From contig CALMVI010000152.1 of assembly GCA_937873095.1 (NCBI GenBank), positions 1-64,000 of the forward strand: a stretch of 64,000 nt of DNA. Reading direction: 5' to 3'. Under the pieces are notes generated by a model. That model had not been told where the DNA came from, did no database searches, and saw only the letters and a program-made list of their open reading frames with translations. Of this stretch, positions 26,326-34,891 are shown piece after piece; the first letter of the stretch is position 1, and each line of letters starts with the position of its first letter. Made by a program: the position numbers and the translations under genes. The DNA is from an uncultured Acetobacteraceae bacterium. GTDB taxonomy: Bacteria > Pseudomonadota > Alphaproteobacteria > Acetobacterales > Acetobacteraceae.

Positions 26326-27074
26326 CGGGAGCCGGCGACGGCGCCCAGCAGCGGCTGCAGCAGGCCGAAGAGCTGCTCGGCCATCGGTTTGCCCAGCCCG
26401 GCCTGCTGGCCGAAGCGCTGACCCATCGCTCCGCCGCGTCCGGCCGGGCTGCCGGGCGAACTGCCGGCCGAGCTGCCGGGCAACGCCGGCGCCTGCCGAA
26501 ATCGACCGGTGCCGGCTCCAACGAACGGCTGGAGTTCATCGGCGACCGGGTGCTGGGGCTGGTGGTGGCCGAGTGGGTCGCCGAACGATTTCCCGCCGAG
26601 CAGGAAGGCGAACTCGGCCCGCGCCACGCCCAACTGGTGTCGCGCGAGGCGGTGTGCGCGGTGGCCGAGCGCATCGGGCTCGCCGGCGTGCTCTCGCTCG
26701 GGTCGAACGAGGCGCTGGCGGGCGTGGGCCGGCTGGCGACCGTTCTGGCGGACGCGCTGGAGGCGGCGATCGGCGCGCTGCACCTCGATGGCGGGCTGGA
26801 TGCCGCCAGGCGCTTCATCCGACGCACCTGGGCGCCGCTGCTGGAGGCGCAGGTCAGGCCGCCCAAGGATCCGAAGACCGCGCTGCAGGAACGCGTGCTG
26901 GCGCATGGCGAGACCTTGCCCGCGTATCGCGTGGTCTCTCGCGAGGGTCCCTCGCACGCGCCGCACTTCGTCGTCGAAGCGACCGCGCGCGGGCAGGTGG
27001 GCAGCGGCCAGGGCAGCACCAAGCGGCTCGCCGAACGCGCGGCCGCCGCCGACCTGCTCGGCAAGCTCCTGTGA
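26322..27074 (+). CDS. rnc: Ribonuclease III
   Basis: A 250-aa double-strand-specific RNase. The nuclease domain has EALTHRSA, the signature NERLEFIGDRVLGLV with catalytic E71 and D75, and VLADALEAAIGAL. The C-terminal dsRNA-binding domain follows (KTALQERVLAHG ... ERAAAADLLGKLL). Translation starts at TTG 26322, overlapping the lepB stop (TTGA). Between HRSA and NERLEF is an unusually long basic Gly/Arg/Ala insert (about residues 39-66) encoded by imperfect 12-bp repeats; the family usually has 4-12 residues there. Confidence 0.93.
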   Translation: MTGAGDGAQQRLQQAEELLGHRFAQPGLLAEALTHRSAASGRAAGRTAGRAAGQRRRLPKSTGAGSNERLEFIGDRVLGLVVAEWVAERFPAEQEGELGPRHAQLVSREAVCAVAERIGLAGVLSLGSNEALAGVGRLATVLADALEAAIGALHLDGGLDAARRFIRRTWAPLLEAQVRPPKDPKTALQERVLAHGETLPAYRVVSREGPSHAPHFVVEATARGQVGSGQGSTKRLAERAAAADLLGKLL

Positions 27075-27973
27075 GCGCCGCCGGCAGCCGCTGCGGCTTC
27101 GTGGCCATCGTGGGGGCGCCCAACGCCGGAAAATCCACGCTGCTGAACCGCATGACCGGTGCGAAGCTGTCGATCGTCAGCCCCAAGGCGCAGACCACGC
27201 GGTTCCGTGTGCTGGGCATCCTGCTGCGCGGGCCGGCGCAGATCCTGCTTGTCGATACGCCCGGGATCTTCGCCCCGCGGCGCAAGCTGGACCGGGCGAT
27301 GGTCAATGCGGCCTGGACCGGTTCGGATGATGCGGACCTGACCCTGTTCCTGGTCGACGCACGCGCCGGCCTGACCGAGCAGGTGGGCACGATCGCCGGC
27401 CGGCTTGGCGCCGCATCGCGCCGCTGCTGGCTGGTGCTGAACAAGGTCGACCTGGTGCCGCGCCTGCGCCTGCTGCCGCTGACCGCGGCGCTGGCCGGGC
27501 TGGCCCCGTTCGAGCAGACCTTCATGGTCAGCGCCGCCAACGGCGACGGGGTCGCCGACCTGATGGACGCGGTGGCGCAGGCGCTGCCGGAAGGGCCGCA
27601 TCTGTATCCGGACGACGAGATCACCGACCTGCCGGACAGGATGCTGGCCGCCGAGATCGTGCGCGAGCAGGTGTTCCTGCAGACGCATGAGGAGGTCCCC
27701 TACGGCACCACCGTGGAGACGGAGAGTTTCGCCGAGCGGCCGGACGGCTCTGTGCGCATCGACGCCACGATCTACGTCGCGCGCGCCGGCCAGAAAGCCA
27801 TCCTCATCGGCGAGCGCGGGGCGCGGGTGCGCGACATCGGCGCCCGCGCGCGCTCGCATCTGGCGCAGCTGCTGGACCGGCCGGTCCACCTGTTCCTCAA
27901 CGTCAAGGAACGCTCCGGCTGGGACGAGGAACGGGCACGCCTGCGCGCGATCGGGCTGGACGATCCGGACTGA
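27071..27973 (+). CDS. era: GTPase Era
   Basis: A 300-aa ribosome-assembly GTPase. G-motifs are GAPNAGKS (15-22), the SPKAQTTR switch I, DTPG (62-65) and NKVD (124-127). The C-terminal KH domain shows VRDIGARARSHLAQLL and ERSGWDEERARLRAIG. Era binds the 3' end of 16S rRNA during 30S maturation. The start is GTG 27071, overlapping the rnc stop (GTGA), as expected for the coupled lepB-rnc-era operon. Confidence 0.95.
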   Translation: MSAAGSRCGFVAIVGAPNAGKSTLLNRMTGAKLSIVSPKAQTTRFRVLGILLRGPAQILLVDTPGIFAPRRKLDRAMVNAAWTGSDDADLTLFLVDARAGLTEQVGTIAGRLGAASRRCWLVLNKVDLVPRLRLLPLTAALAGLAPFEQTFMVSAANGDGVADLMDAVAQALPEGPHLYPDDEITDLPDRMLAAEIVREQVFLQTHEEVPYGTTVETESFAERPDGSVRIDATIYVARAGQKAILIGERGARVRDIGARARSHLAQLLDRPVHLFLNVKERSGWDEERARLRAIGLDDPD

Positions 27974-28237
27974 GCGGCAGCTGCCGAGTAACTCGACCGG
28001 CCGGCATTCGCCGCCTTCGGCACGCCCGCGCGGGTTGCAGGCTACGCGCGCTCGCAGATTGCCGGCCGTTGGTTCGGCACCATGTGCCTGTCCGAGCCGC
28101 AGGTAGGTCCTCGCTGGCCGACATCGTGACCAGGCCGAACCGGACGGCGAGGCCGCGCTCGGCCAGCGCTACCGGCTGCCGACATGCCCGTCGGGCAGTT
28201 CTGATTTCGCGCGCTGCCTTGACCGGAGGACGGTCCG

Positions 28238-28981
28238 TTGGAGTGGTCTGCCGCAGGCATCGTGCTCTCGGCCGTGCCGTATGGCGAGGGGGACGCGCTG
28301 GCCACCGTGTTCACCGAGGATCACGGCGTGTATCGCGGCTTGGCCAAGGGCGGGCTGTCGCGCGCGCGGGCGGGCGTCTGGCAGGCCGGCAACCTGGTCG
28401 AGCTGCGCTGGGTGGCGCGGCTGCCCGACCAGCTCGGCAGCTTCAGCGGCGAGCTGGTGCATCCTTCCGCGGCGCTGGCCATGCACGATCCGCTCAGGCT
28501 GGCGGTGCTGTCTTCCGCCTGCGCGGTTGCCGAGGGCGCGTTGCCCGAGCGCGAGCCGCAGACGCGCGTCTTCGCCGGGCTGCTGCACCTGATCGTTCAC
28601 CTGGGCGACGGGCTGTCCGGCGTGGCGCCGCTGGCCGCGTGGGAGCTGGGGCTGCTGGCCGAGCTCGGCTACGGGCTGGACCTGTCGGCCTGCGCGGTGA
28701 CGGGCGGCCGCGACGGGCTGGCCTATGTTTCCCCAAAGTCGGGCAGGGCGGTCAGCGAAGCGGGAGCGGGCGAGTGGCGCGACCGGCTGTTGCGCCTGCC
28801 GCCGTTCCTGCACGGCGGCGAGGCCGCGCCCGAGCCGGAAGACCTGCTGCATGGCCTTCGCTTGACCGGGCATTTCCTGGCCAGGAACGTCTTCGGGGTG
28901 CGGCACAGCCCGGTGCCGGCGGCCAGGACCATGCTGGCGGACAGGATCGCCGTGTCGGCGGCAGCGTCGCAGGGGCGGTAA
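28238..28981 (+). CDS. recO: DNA repair protein RecO
   Basis: A 247-aa protein with the RecO N-terminal OB fold (GIVLSAVPYGEGDALATVFTEDHG, GLAKGG) and helical C-terminal domain (WELGLLAELGYGLDLSACAVTG, LRLTGHFLARNVFG). RecO works with RecR to load RecA on SSB-coated single-stranded DNA. The start is TTG 28238, with GGAGG at 28225-28229 eight bases upstream. It follows era after a 264-base gap in which no gene or clear signal was seen, so it may have its own promoter. Confidence 0.93.
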   Translation: MEWSAAGIVLSAVPYGEGDALATVFTEDHGVYRGLAKGGLSRARAGVWQAGNLVELRWVARLPDQLGSFSGELVHPSAALAMHDPLRLAVLSSACAVAEGALPEREPQTRVFAGLLHLIVHLGDGLSGVAPLAAWELGLLAELGYGLDLSACAVTGGRDGLAYVSPKSGRAVSEAGAGEWRDRLLRLPPFLHGGEAAPEPEDLLHGLRLTGHFLARNVFGVRHSPVPAARTMLADRIAVSAAASQGR

Positions 28982-29069
28982 GCCCGCTCTTCGTTTCCGA
29001 GGGTGGACACCCTAGAGCGGTGTTGCTTACATTGGACCGCAGGCGGAAAACGCCGCGGACAAGGGATGG

Positions 29070-30422
29070 ATGACGACCATGAAGCACCTGCTGCTTGCAG
29101 CGACGATGTTGGCCGGATCGGCGTTGGCCGCACAGGCGGATGCGCAGACAGCGGCCGATCTTGGCCGCAGCCTGACGCCGTTGGGCGCGGTCAAGGCCGG
29201 CAACGCCGACGGCACCATCCCTGCGTGGACCGGCGGCCTGACCACCCCGTCCTCGGGCTTCGTGCCCGGCCAGTATCGGGCCGATCCCTTCGCCTCCGAG
29301 CGGCCGCTCTTCGTGATCACGGCGCAGAACGTCGACCGTTATGCCAGCCACATGGCCGACGGCACGGTCGCGATGGTGCGCACCCTGCCTGGCTACCACG
29401 TGGACGTGTATCCGACGCACCGCACGGCAGCCGCGCCGCAATTCATCTACGACAACGCGATCGCCAATGCCGGCCGCGCGCATCTGACCGAAAACGGCCA
29501 GGGCGTCGCGGACGCCAAGCTGTCGATCCCCTTCCCGGTGCCCAAGAACGGCAACGAGGCGATCTGGAACCACATCCTGCGCTGGCGCGGCAGCCAGGTG
29601 CAGCGCACCACCGACAACGCGATCACCACGCCGGGCGGCGACTACTCCGTGACACGCTGGCACGAGCAGATCCTGCTCGCCTACAACTCGCCTGGGCTGG
29701 CCAACCCGGCCAAGTGGGACAGCCTGTTCTGGCAGGAGGTGCAGGAGCCGCCACGCATCGCCGGCCAGCTGACGCTCGTGCGCAGCTACCAGGACCCGTT
29801 CTCGCAGCCGCGCGAAGCCTGGACCTACAACCCAGGCGAGCGCCGCGTCCGCCGTGCGCCGGAGATCAACTACGACACGCCGGTGCAGAACACCGATGGC
29901 TTGGAAACGGTCGACGACTACGACATGTTCAACGGCGCCGTGGACCGCTACAACTGGACGCTGAAGGGGAAGAAGGAAGTCTACATCCCCTACAACACCT
30001 ACAAGATCCAGCAGCCAGGCGTTAAGTACAACGACATCGTCAAGCCAACCGCCGTCAATCCCGACCTGATCCGGTTCGAGTTGCACCGCGTGTGGGTTGT
30101 GGAAGCGACGTTGAAGCCGGGTTTCCGCCACATCTATGCACGCCGGACGTTCTACATCGACGAGGATAGCTGGCAGATCGCCATTGCCGATCGCTACGAC
30201 ACGCGCGGCCAGCTCTGGCGCACGGCGCTCGCCTTCATCGCCGAGGCGCCCGACGTTCCGCTCTGCGGCGCCGACGGGTACGAGTTCATGGACCTGCTGG
30301 CCCGCCGCTACCTGGTGCAGGGCCTGCACAGCCAGGAATCTACGGCGCCGACCTACACGACGACGACGCTGACGCCCGACGATTTCACGCCGGACGCGCT
30401 GCGCCGCGCCGGACGCCGTTAG
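29070..30422 (+). CDS. DUF1329 exported protein
   Basis: A 450-aa protein with a signal peptide (HLLLAATMLAGSALAAQADA). The body is typical of DUF1329: IPAWTGGL early on, NHILRWRGSQV, YSPGLANPAKWDSL-like text, EAWTYNPGERRVRRAPEINYDTP, GLETVDDYDMFNGAVDRYNWTLKGKKE and FYIDEDSWQIAIADRYD. DUF1329 proteins are periplasmic, LolA/LolB-like in fold and often found near MMPL exporters; their role is unsettled. ATG 29070 has AAGGG just upstream; ATG 29079 is also possible. No exporter gene is adjacent. Confidence 0.85.
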   Translation: MTTMKHLLLAATMLAGSALAAQADAQTAADLGRSLTPLGAVKAGNADGTIPAWTGGLTTPSSGFVPGQYRADPFASERPLFVITAQNVDRYASHMADGTVAMVRTLPGYHVDVYPTHRTAAAPQFIYDNAIANAGRAHLTENGQGVADAKLSIPFPVPKNGNEAIWNHILRWRGSQVQRTTDNAITTPGGDYSVTRWHEQILLAYNSPGLANPAKWDSLFWQEVQEPPRIAGQLTLVRSYQDPFSQPREAWTYNPGERRVRRAPEINYDTPVQNTDGLETVDDYDMFNGAVDRYNWTLKGKKEVYIPYNTYKIQQPGVKYNDIVKPTAVNPDLIRFELHRVWVVEATLKPGFRHIYARRTFYIDEDSWQIAIADRYDTRGQLWRTALAFIAEAPDVPLCGADGYEFMDLLARRYLVQGLHSQESTAPTYTTTTLTPDDFTPDALRRAGRR

Positions 30423-30429
30423 AACCTAG

Positions 30430-30479
30430 CTGCAACGGGACGCTCCCGGCAACGGGACGCTCCCGGCGCCCCGTTGCAG
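30430..30479. terminator. Inverted repeat enclosing a 17-bp tandem duplication
   Basis: Arms ctgcaacggg (30430-30439) and cccgttgcag (30470-30479) are perfect complements. The interior contains an exact tandem repeat of a 17-bp unit (30433-30449 and 30450-30466, beginning caacgggacgc). It sits eight bases after the DUF1329 stop and before a convergent gene, so it may terminate transcription in both directions. No T-run follows. Confidence 0.5.
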
Positions 30480-30528
30480 TCGACCCTATGTCCTGCGGTC
30501 GTCCATCCCGGGGGCAGTCCGCGATGGA

Positions 30529-30738
30529 TCAGGTGCGGCCGTGGTCGCGGTAGTGATGCCCGCCGCCGCCGGCGTCGTCGCCGCCGCCGGTGTCCTTCAT
30601 GTGGTCGGGTGCGGAGCCTGGCTTGCCGCCGCCCTTCTTGTGGCCGTGCTCCTGGTGGTTCTTGCCCGGATGCTCCTTGTCCTGATGGCTGCTGCCGGGG
30701 CCGCCGAAGCGGCCGGTGTGCTCGTTCTTGTCGGGCAT
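30529..30738 (-). CDS. Small His/Gly/Lys-rich hydrophilic protein
   Basis: A 69-aa protein starting MPDKNEHTGRFGGPGSS, with HPGKNHQEHGHKKGGGK and ending GGGGHHYRDHGRT. It has nine or more histidines and almost no hydrophobic residues, so it is probably unstructured. GGAG lies about seven bases before ATG 30738. Composition resembles small stress-associated or metal-binding hydrophilic proteins, but no motif identifies it. Confidence 0.6.
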   Translation of the reverse strand: MPDKNEHTGRFGGPGSSHQDKEHPGKNHQEHGHKKGGGKPGSAPDHMKDTGGGDDAGGGGHHYRDHGRT

Positions 30739-30838
30739 GATCTCTCTCCACTGTCCAGCGCGTCCGGCCAGGGTGCGACCCCGGCCGGGGAAGGCTGCTC
30801 GGGCTGAACGGCGCCGTCCGGTCCGGGTTTTCGACGCC

Positions 30839-31888
30839 TCACTTGCCGCGTGCGATGCGCCAGCTCGCCTCGGCACAGGTGCGGAACATCTGGCCGTACA
30901 GGTGCGCGCGCTGGTCCGCCGCGTTGCCGCGCCGCGAGCGGTCGTAGACGCCCCAGCCGATGGAGGCGGAGCGGAAAAGCGAGAAGGCGAGGTAGAACGG
31001 CCAGTCGTCTTCCGGGAACGGCCGCCCGACGCCCTCGCAGTAGCGGCCGACAAGTTCCGTCTCGGTGGGCAGTCCGAGTGCGGCTAGGTCGGCGCCTCCC
31101 AGGCCCTTGAACGGGTCGCCGTCCTGCGGCAGGCGGTAGAACGAGGCGAGGTAGGCGAGGTCGGCCATAGGGTGCCCGATCGTCGCCAGCTCCCAGTCCA
31201 GTATGGCCAGCAGGCGCGGGCCGTCCTCGGCGAACATCAGGTTGCCGAGCCGGTAGTCGCCATGCGCGATCACCGCCGGCTCGTCGGGCGGCAGGTGCGC
31301 CGGCAGCCACTCGATCAACGCCTCCATGTCCGGGTTCGGCTCCGGGTCGGACGCCAGGTACTGCTTGGTCCAGCGGCCGATCTGGCGCGCGATGTAGGCT
31401 TGCGGCCGGCCGAAATGCTCGAGCCCGGCGGCGCGCCAGTCCACGCGGTGCAGCGCCGCCAGGCCGTCGGCCATGGCGAAGTAGTAGGCGCGGCGTTCGT
31501 CATGCGCGATCGCCGTCAGGCGCAGATCGGTCAGCACGCGCCCTTCCAGGTAGTCCATGACGTAGAACGGCGTGCCGATGACCGCGCTGTCCTCGCACAG
31601 CAGCCGGGCGTTGGGCACCGGCGCCCCCGTCGGCCCCAGCGCGCGCATGGCGGCGTATTCGCGCTCGACCGCATGGGCGGATGGCAGGATGGCGCCCGGC
31701 GGCTTCTTGCGCAGCACGTATCGCCGCCCTGCGGCGTCGGTCAGCAGGAAGGTCGGGTTCGACTGCCCGCCCTGGAATTGCCGGACCTCCACCGGCGAGG
31801 CCAGTTCCGGCAGGTGCTGCGCCAGGTAGCGTTGCAGGGCGGCTTCGTCGAAGCGGTGCTGCGCGCGCACCTCGATCAGTGTGGTCAT
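30839..31888 (-). CDS. Phosphotransferase of the ACAD10/11 (LvaA-like) kinase family
   Basis: A 349-aa APH-fold kinase. The N-lobe reads QFQGGQSNPTFLL, then RYVLRKKPPGAILPSAHAV and CEDSAVIGTPFYVMDYLEG. This is near the consensus of the kinase domain fused to acyl-CoA dehydrogenases in ACAD10/ACAD11. The catalytic loop is HGDYRLGN (D211, N216) and the metal site LDWELATIGHP (D231). Related stand-alone kinases (LvaA) phosphorylate 4-hydroxyacyl-CoA so that a dehydrogenase-like partner can eliminate phosphate. Neighbouring thiolase, SDR, acyl-CoA dehydrogenases and CoA ligase fit that idea. It lies 71 bases downstream of the TetR gene on the same strand. Confidence 0.85.
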   Translation of the reverse strand: MTTLIEVRAQHRFDEAALQRYLAQHLPELASPVEVRQFQGGQSNPTFLLTDAAGRRYVLRKKPPGAILPSAHAVEREYAAMRALGPTGAPVPNARLLCEDSAVIGTPFYVMDYLEGRVLTDLRLTAIAHDERRAYYFAMADGLAALHRVDWRAAGLEHFGRPQAYIARQIGRWTKQYLASDPEPNPDMEALIEWLPAHLPPDEPAVIAHGDYRLGNLMFAEDGPRLLAILDWELATIGHPMADLAYLASFYRLPQDGDPFKGLGGADLAALGLPTETELVGRYCEGVGRPFPEDDWPFYLAFSLFRSASIGWGVYDRSRRGNAADQRAHLYGQMFRTCAEASWRIARGK

Positions 31889-31959
31889 GACTCAGCTTGT
31901 GCCCCAGCTGCGGTGGCCGTGCCTAGAGAGGTGCACGCACGGCGCCCCAGGGCGGCGTC

Positions 31960-32583
31960 CTAGCCAGCCTTGCGGATCATGACGGACCGATTGACCGTCC
32001 GGGCGTAGGGCGTGAACAGCGCTTCGACCTGCGCGTAGCCCCAGCGCAGGTCGTCGCGCGTGATGGTCTGCACTCCCTGCCTGAGATGCAGGTAGTCGAT
32101 CCAGTAGCTCGCCACGATCCAGGCATTGACGACAAGCCGGTCGATCTCGACGGGATCGGCCGTCAGCAATCCGTCCTGGACCAGACCGTTCAGCACCCGG
32201 CCGACCTGCGCCTGCACGCGGTCGGTCATGCGCGTCAGCCGCGGCTTCAGCATCGGCGCCATACGGTACACGCCGGCGGCATAGAACAGCCGCCACTCCC
32301 ACATCATGTTGAACCAGCCGGACAGGTACTGGCGGTGCGGCTCGGGATGGCTGGTCATCGCAGCGCCCGGCTGGCCCGCCCGGTCGTTGGCGGCCTCGAA
32401 CTGGTCGAACAGCGCCACCAGGATCAGCTCCTTGCGGCGGAAATGGTAGTGCAGGTTGCCCTCGCTGATGCCGACCGCGCTGGCGATCTCGGCCGTGGTC
32501 ACCTCGGCAGGCCCGCGTTCGTTGAACAGCATGCGGCAGGTGTCCAGGATGCGGTCGCGCGTGCTGGGGCGTGAGTCTGGCAT
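31960..32583 (-). CDS. TetR-family transcriptional regulator
   Basis: A 207-aa protein. The N-terminal helix-turn-helix is RDRILDTCRMLFNERG, then VTTAEIASAVGISEGNLHYHFRRKELI. The C-terminal helical domain is typical of ligand-binding regulators controlling fatty-acid or CoA-ester metabolism. ATG 32583 has GAGG four bases upstream; ATG 32622 would add 13 residues. It is divergent from the thiolase gene across a 200-base gap, so it is the likely local repressor of the acyl-CoA genes. No clear operator palindrome was identified. Confidence 0.88.
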   Translation of the reverse strand: MPDSRPSTRDRILDTCRMLFNERGPAEVTTAEIASAVGISEGNLHYHFRRKELILVALFDQFEAANDRAGQPGAAMTSHPEPHRQYLSGWFNMMWEWRLFYAAGVYRMAPMLKPRLTRMTDRVQAQVGRVLNGLVQDGLLTADPVEIDRLVVNAWIVASYWIDYLHLRQGVQTITRDDLRWGYAQVEALFTPYARTVNRSVMIRKAG

Positions 32584-32783
32584 TTTGCCTCGCTGCTCGG
32601 CGGTCCCGGGTCGCGTTGACATGGCTAGGGTGAACACCCGACACTGGCGACTATGGCAAACCGCCCTTCGCCGGTCCAGCCGATCCGGGACGACGAGGGC
32701 TCCGGGGATGGCCGGGCTGCATTGGCGGGCTGCCCAAACACACGGCGCGGCCGGCAGGCGCGCGCCGCACACGGAGTGCACCA

Positions 32784-33968
32784 ATGCGCGAAGCCGTCAT
32801 CGTCTCCACCGCCCGCACGCCGATCGGACGCGCCTATCGCGGCGCCTTCAACGACACCCATGGCGCGACGCTGGCCGGCCACGCCGTAGCGCAGGCTATG
32901 GCGCGCGCCCGCGTCGAGGGCGGCGAGGTTGAGGACGTGATCCTGGGCTGCGCGCTGCAGCAGGGGGCGACCGGCGGCAACATCGCCCGCCAGGCGGCCA
33001 TACGCGCCGGCCTGCCTGTGACCACGGCGGGCACCACCGTCGACCGGCAGTGCAGCAGCGGGCTGCAGGCCATCTCGATCGCGTCGCAGAGGGTGATGTT
33101 CGACGGGCTGCCGGTGGCCATCGGCGGCGGGCTGGACAGCATCAGCCTGGTGCAGAACGAGCACATGAACCGCTGGCATGGTTTCGACGACTGGCTGCAG
33201 GCGCACAAGCCGGAGATCTACATGCCGATGATCGACACGGCCGAGGTGGTCGCCCAGCGCTACCAGATCACCCGGGAAACCCAGGATTCCTATGCGCTGG
33301 AATCGCAGAAGCGCACCGCCGCGGCGCAGGCGGCCGGCCGGTTCGACGACGAGATCGTGCCGTTCGAGACCCGCATGGGCGTGGCCGACAAGGCAACCGG
33401 CGAGGTGACCTTCAAGACGACCACGCTGACCCGCGACGAGGGCAACCGGCCCGACACGACCGCCGAGGGCCTGGCCGCGCTCAAGCCGGTGCGCGGCGAG
33501 GGCCACGTGATCACTGCGGGCAACGCGTCCCAGCTGTCGGACGGCGCATCGGCCTGCGTGGTGATGGAGGCCGCCGAGGCGTCGCGGCGCGGGCTGACGC
33601 CGCTGGGCGCGCTGCGCGGCCTGGCCGTCTCCGGCTGCGAGCCGGACGAGATGGGCATCGGGCCGGTGTTCGCGGTGCCGCGCCTGCTGGAGCGCAACGA
33701 CCTGAGCGTGGACGACATCGATCTGTGGGAGCTGAACGAGGCGTTCGCGGTGCAGGTGATCTACTGCCGCGACCGCCTGGGCATCGATCCCGCCCGCCTG
33801 AACGTGGACGGCGGCGCCATCTCCATCGGCCACCCCTACGGCATGTCCGGCGCAAGGATGGCCGGCCACCTGCTGATCGAGGGCCGACGCCGCCGCGCGA
33901 AATGGGGCGTGGTGACCATGTGCGTCGGCGGCGGCATGGGTGCCGCCGGCCTGTTCGAGATCTTCTAG
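32784..33968 (+). CDS. Acetyl-CoA C-acyltransferase (thiolase II family)
   Basis: A 394-aa thiolase. It has the nucleophile segment [13 protein letters not shown] (Cys90), the [10 protein letters not shown] loop, the [10 protein letters not shown] histidine and the [14 protein letters not shown] second cysteine near the C-terminus. It cleaves 3-oxoacyl-CoA to acetyl-CoA and a shortened acyl-CoA, or condenses in reverse. It is the first plus-strand gene of the acyl-CoA island, opposite the TetR gene. An SDR gene follows after the AT-rich triple-hairpin repeat. Confidence 0.92.
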   Translation: MREAVIVSTARTPIGRAYRGAFNDTHGATLAGHAVAQAMARARVEGGEVEDVILGCALQQGATGGNIARQAAIRAGLPVTTAGTTVDRQCSSGLQAISIASQRVMFDGLPVAIGGGLDSISLVQNEHMNRWHGFDDWLQAHKPEIYMPMIDTAEVVAQRYQITRETQDSYALESQKRTAAAQAAGRFDDEIVPFETRMGVADKATGEVTFKTTTLTRDEGNRPDTTAEGLAALKPVRGEGHVITAGNASQLSDGASACVVMEAAEASRRGLTPLGALRGLAVSGCEPDEMGIGPVFAVPRLLERNDLSVDDIDLWELNEAFAVQVIYCRDRLGIDPARLNVDGGAISIGHPYGMSGARMAGHLLIEGRRRRAKWGVVTMCVGGGMGAAGLFEIF

Positions 33969-33984
33969 AATCAAAAGTTCTTTG

Positions 33985-34040
33985 CTTCTTTCTTTCAAGA
34001 AAGAAGTTCTTTTCTGAAGAAAAGAACCAAAAGACTTTTG
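33985..34040. repeat. AT-rich block of three adjacent perfect hairpins
   Basis: Three perfect palindromes lie end to end: 33985-34006 (9-bp arms cttctttct/agaaagaag, 4-base loop), 34007-34026 (9-bp arms ttcttttct/agaaaagaa, 2-base loop) and 34028-34040 (6-bp arms caaaag/cttttg, 1-base loop). The block is strikingly AT-rich against GC-rich surroundings. It fills the gap between thiolase and SDR, ending just before the SDR ribosome site. It may be a dispersed repeat unit or mRNA processing/termination signal. Confidence 0.75.
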
Positions 34041-34056
34041 TTCTTGGAGGATACCG

Positions 34057-34845
34057 ATGGACGTGCGCGGCAAGACGATCGTCATCACGGGCGGGGGCAG
34101 CGGCATCGGGCGGGCGATGGCGCAGCTGTTCCATGGGGAGGGTGCGCGGCACATCGCGGTGGCCGACCTGAACGAGGCGGGCGCGCGGGAGACGGCGGAG
34201 ATGGTGCACGGCGCCGCCTTCGCCTGCGACGTCTCGTGCGAGGCCGACATCCAGCGCGTGGTGCGCGAGACCGGCGAGGTGGACATCTTCTGCAGCAACG
34301 CGGGGCTCATCGCGACCGACCCGGATTTCGACAACCCGGCCTCCGCCCCGGACGCGGACTGGGCGCGGCTGTGGGCCGTGCACGTGATGGCGCATGTCTA
34401 TGCCGCGCGCGCCGTGCTGCCGGGCATGGCGGCGCGGCGCTCGGGCTGGCTGCTGAACACGGTGTCGGCGGCGGGGCTGCTCAGCCAGATCGGCTCGGCC
34501 ACCTACAGCACGACGAAGCACGCCGCCATCGGGTTCGCCGAAAGCCTGGCCATCGCCTGCCGCGACCAGGGCGTGGGGGTCTCCGTGCTGTGCCCGCAGG
34601 GGGTGCGCACGCCGCTGGTCACGCGCAACTATTTCGGCGGCGCGGACGTGGACGGCGTGCTGACCGCCGAGGAGGTTGCAGCCTCGGCCCTCGAAGGCCT
34701 GCGCGAGGAACGCTTCCTGATCCTGCCGCATCCCAACGTCGCCAACTACATCCGCGTGAAGGCCGAGAATTACGGGCGCTGGATCGGCGGCATGGCCAAG
34801 CTGCGCCGCAGCGTGAAGGAGGCACGAATGCGCGCGAATGCCTGA
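34057..34845 (+). CDS. Short-chain dehydrogenase/reductase
   Basis: A 262-aa classical SDR: VITGGGSGIGRA nucleotide loop, CSNAGLIATD, and the catalytic YSTTK with Tyr150 and Lys154. The C-terminus ENYGRWIGGMAKLRR is a common ending in SDRs of acyl-CoA clusters. It probably oxidises a 3-hydroxyacyl-CoA or similar alcohol feeding the thiolase. GGAGG at 34046-34050 is six bases before ATG 34057. It is on the same strand as the thiolase. Confidence 0.88.
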   Translation: MDVRGKTIVITGGGSGIGRAMAQLFHGEGARHIAVADLNEAGARETAEMVHGAAFACDVSCEADIQRVVRETGEVDIFCSNAGLIATDPDFDNPASAPDADWARLWAVHVMAHVYAARAVLPGMAARRSGWLLNTVSAAGLLSQIGSATYSTTKHAAIGFAESLAIACRDQGVGVSVLCPQGVRTPLVTRNYFGGADVDGVLTAEEVAASALEGLREERFLILPHPNVANYIRVKAENYGRWIGGMAKLRRSVKEARMRANA

Positions 34846-34891
34846 CGCGCGTGGACTGGGTGGTGGTCGGCCGCGGCCCGGCGGCCGCTCG

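Noticed and set aside
27974-28237. Hidden small gene or RNA in the era-recO gap
   Set aside because: Short open frames have no ribosome site or family signature, and no strong structured RNA was apparent.
28999-29069. Earlier start for the DUF1329 gene
   Set aside because: The signal peptide begins at 29070/29079 and there is a ribosome site just upstream; upstream frames are not conserved-looking.
32584-32783. Promoter or TetR operator in the TetR-thiolase gap
   Set aside because: A TTGACA-like hexamer is present near 32615 but no suitable -10 element or convincing palindrome was found.
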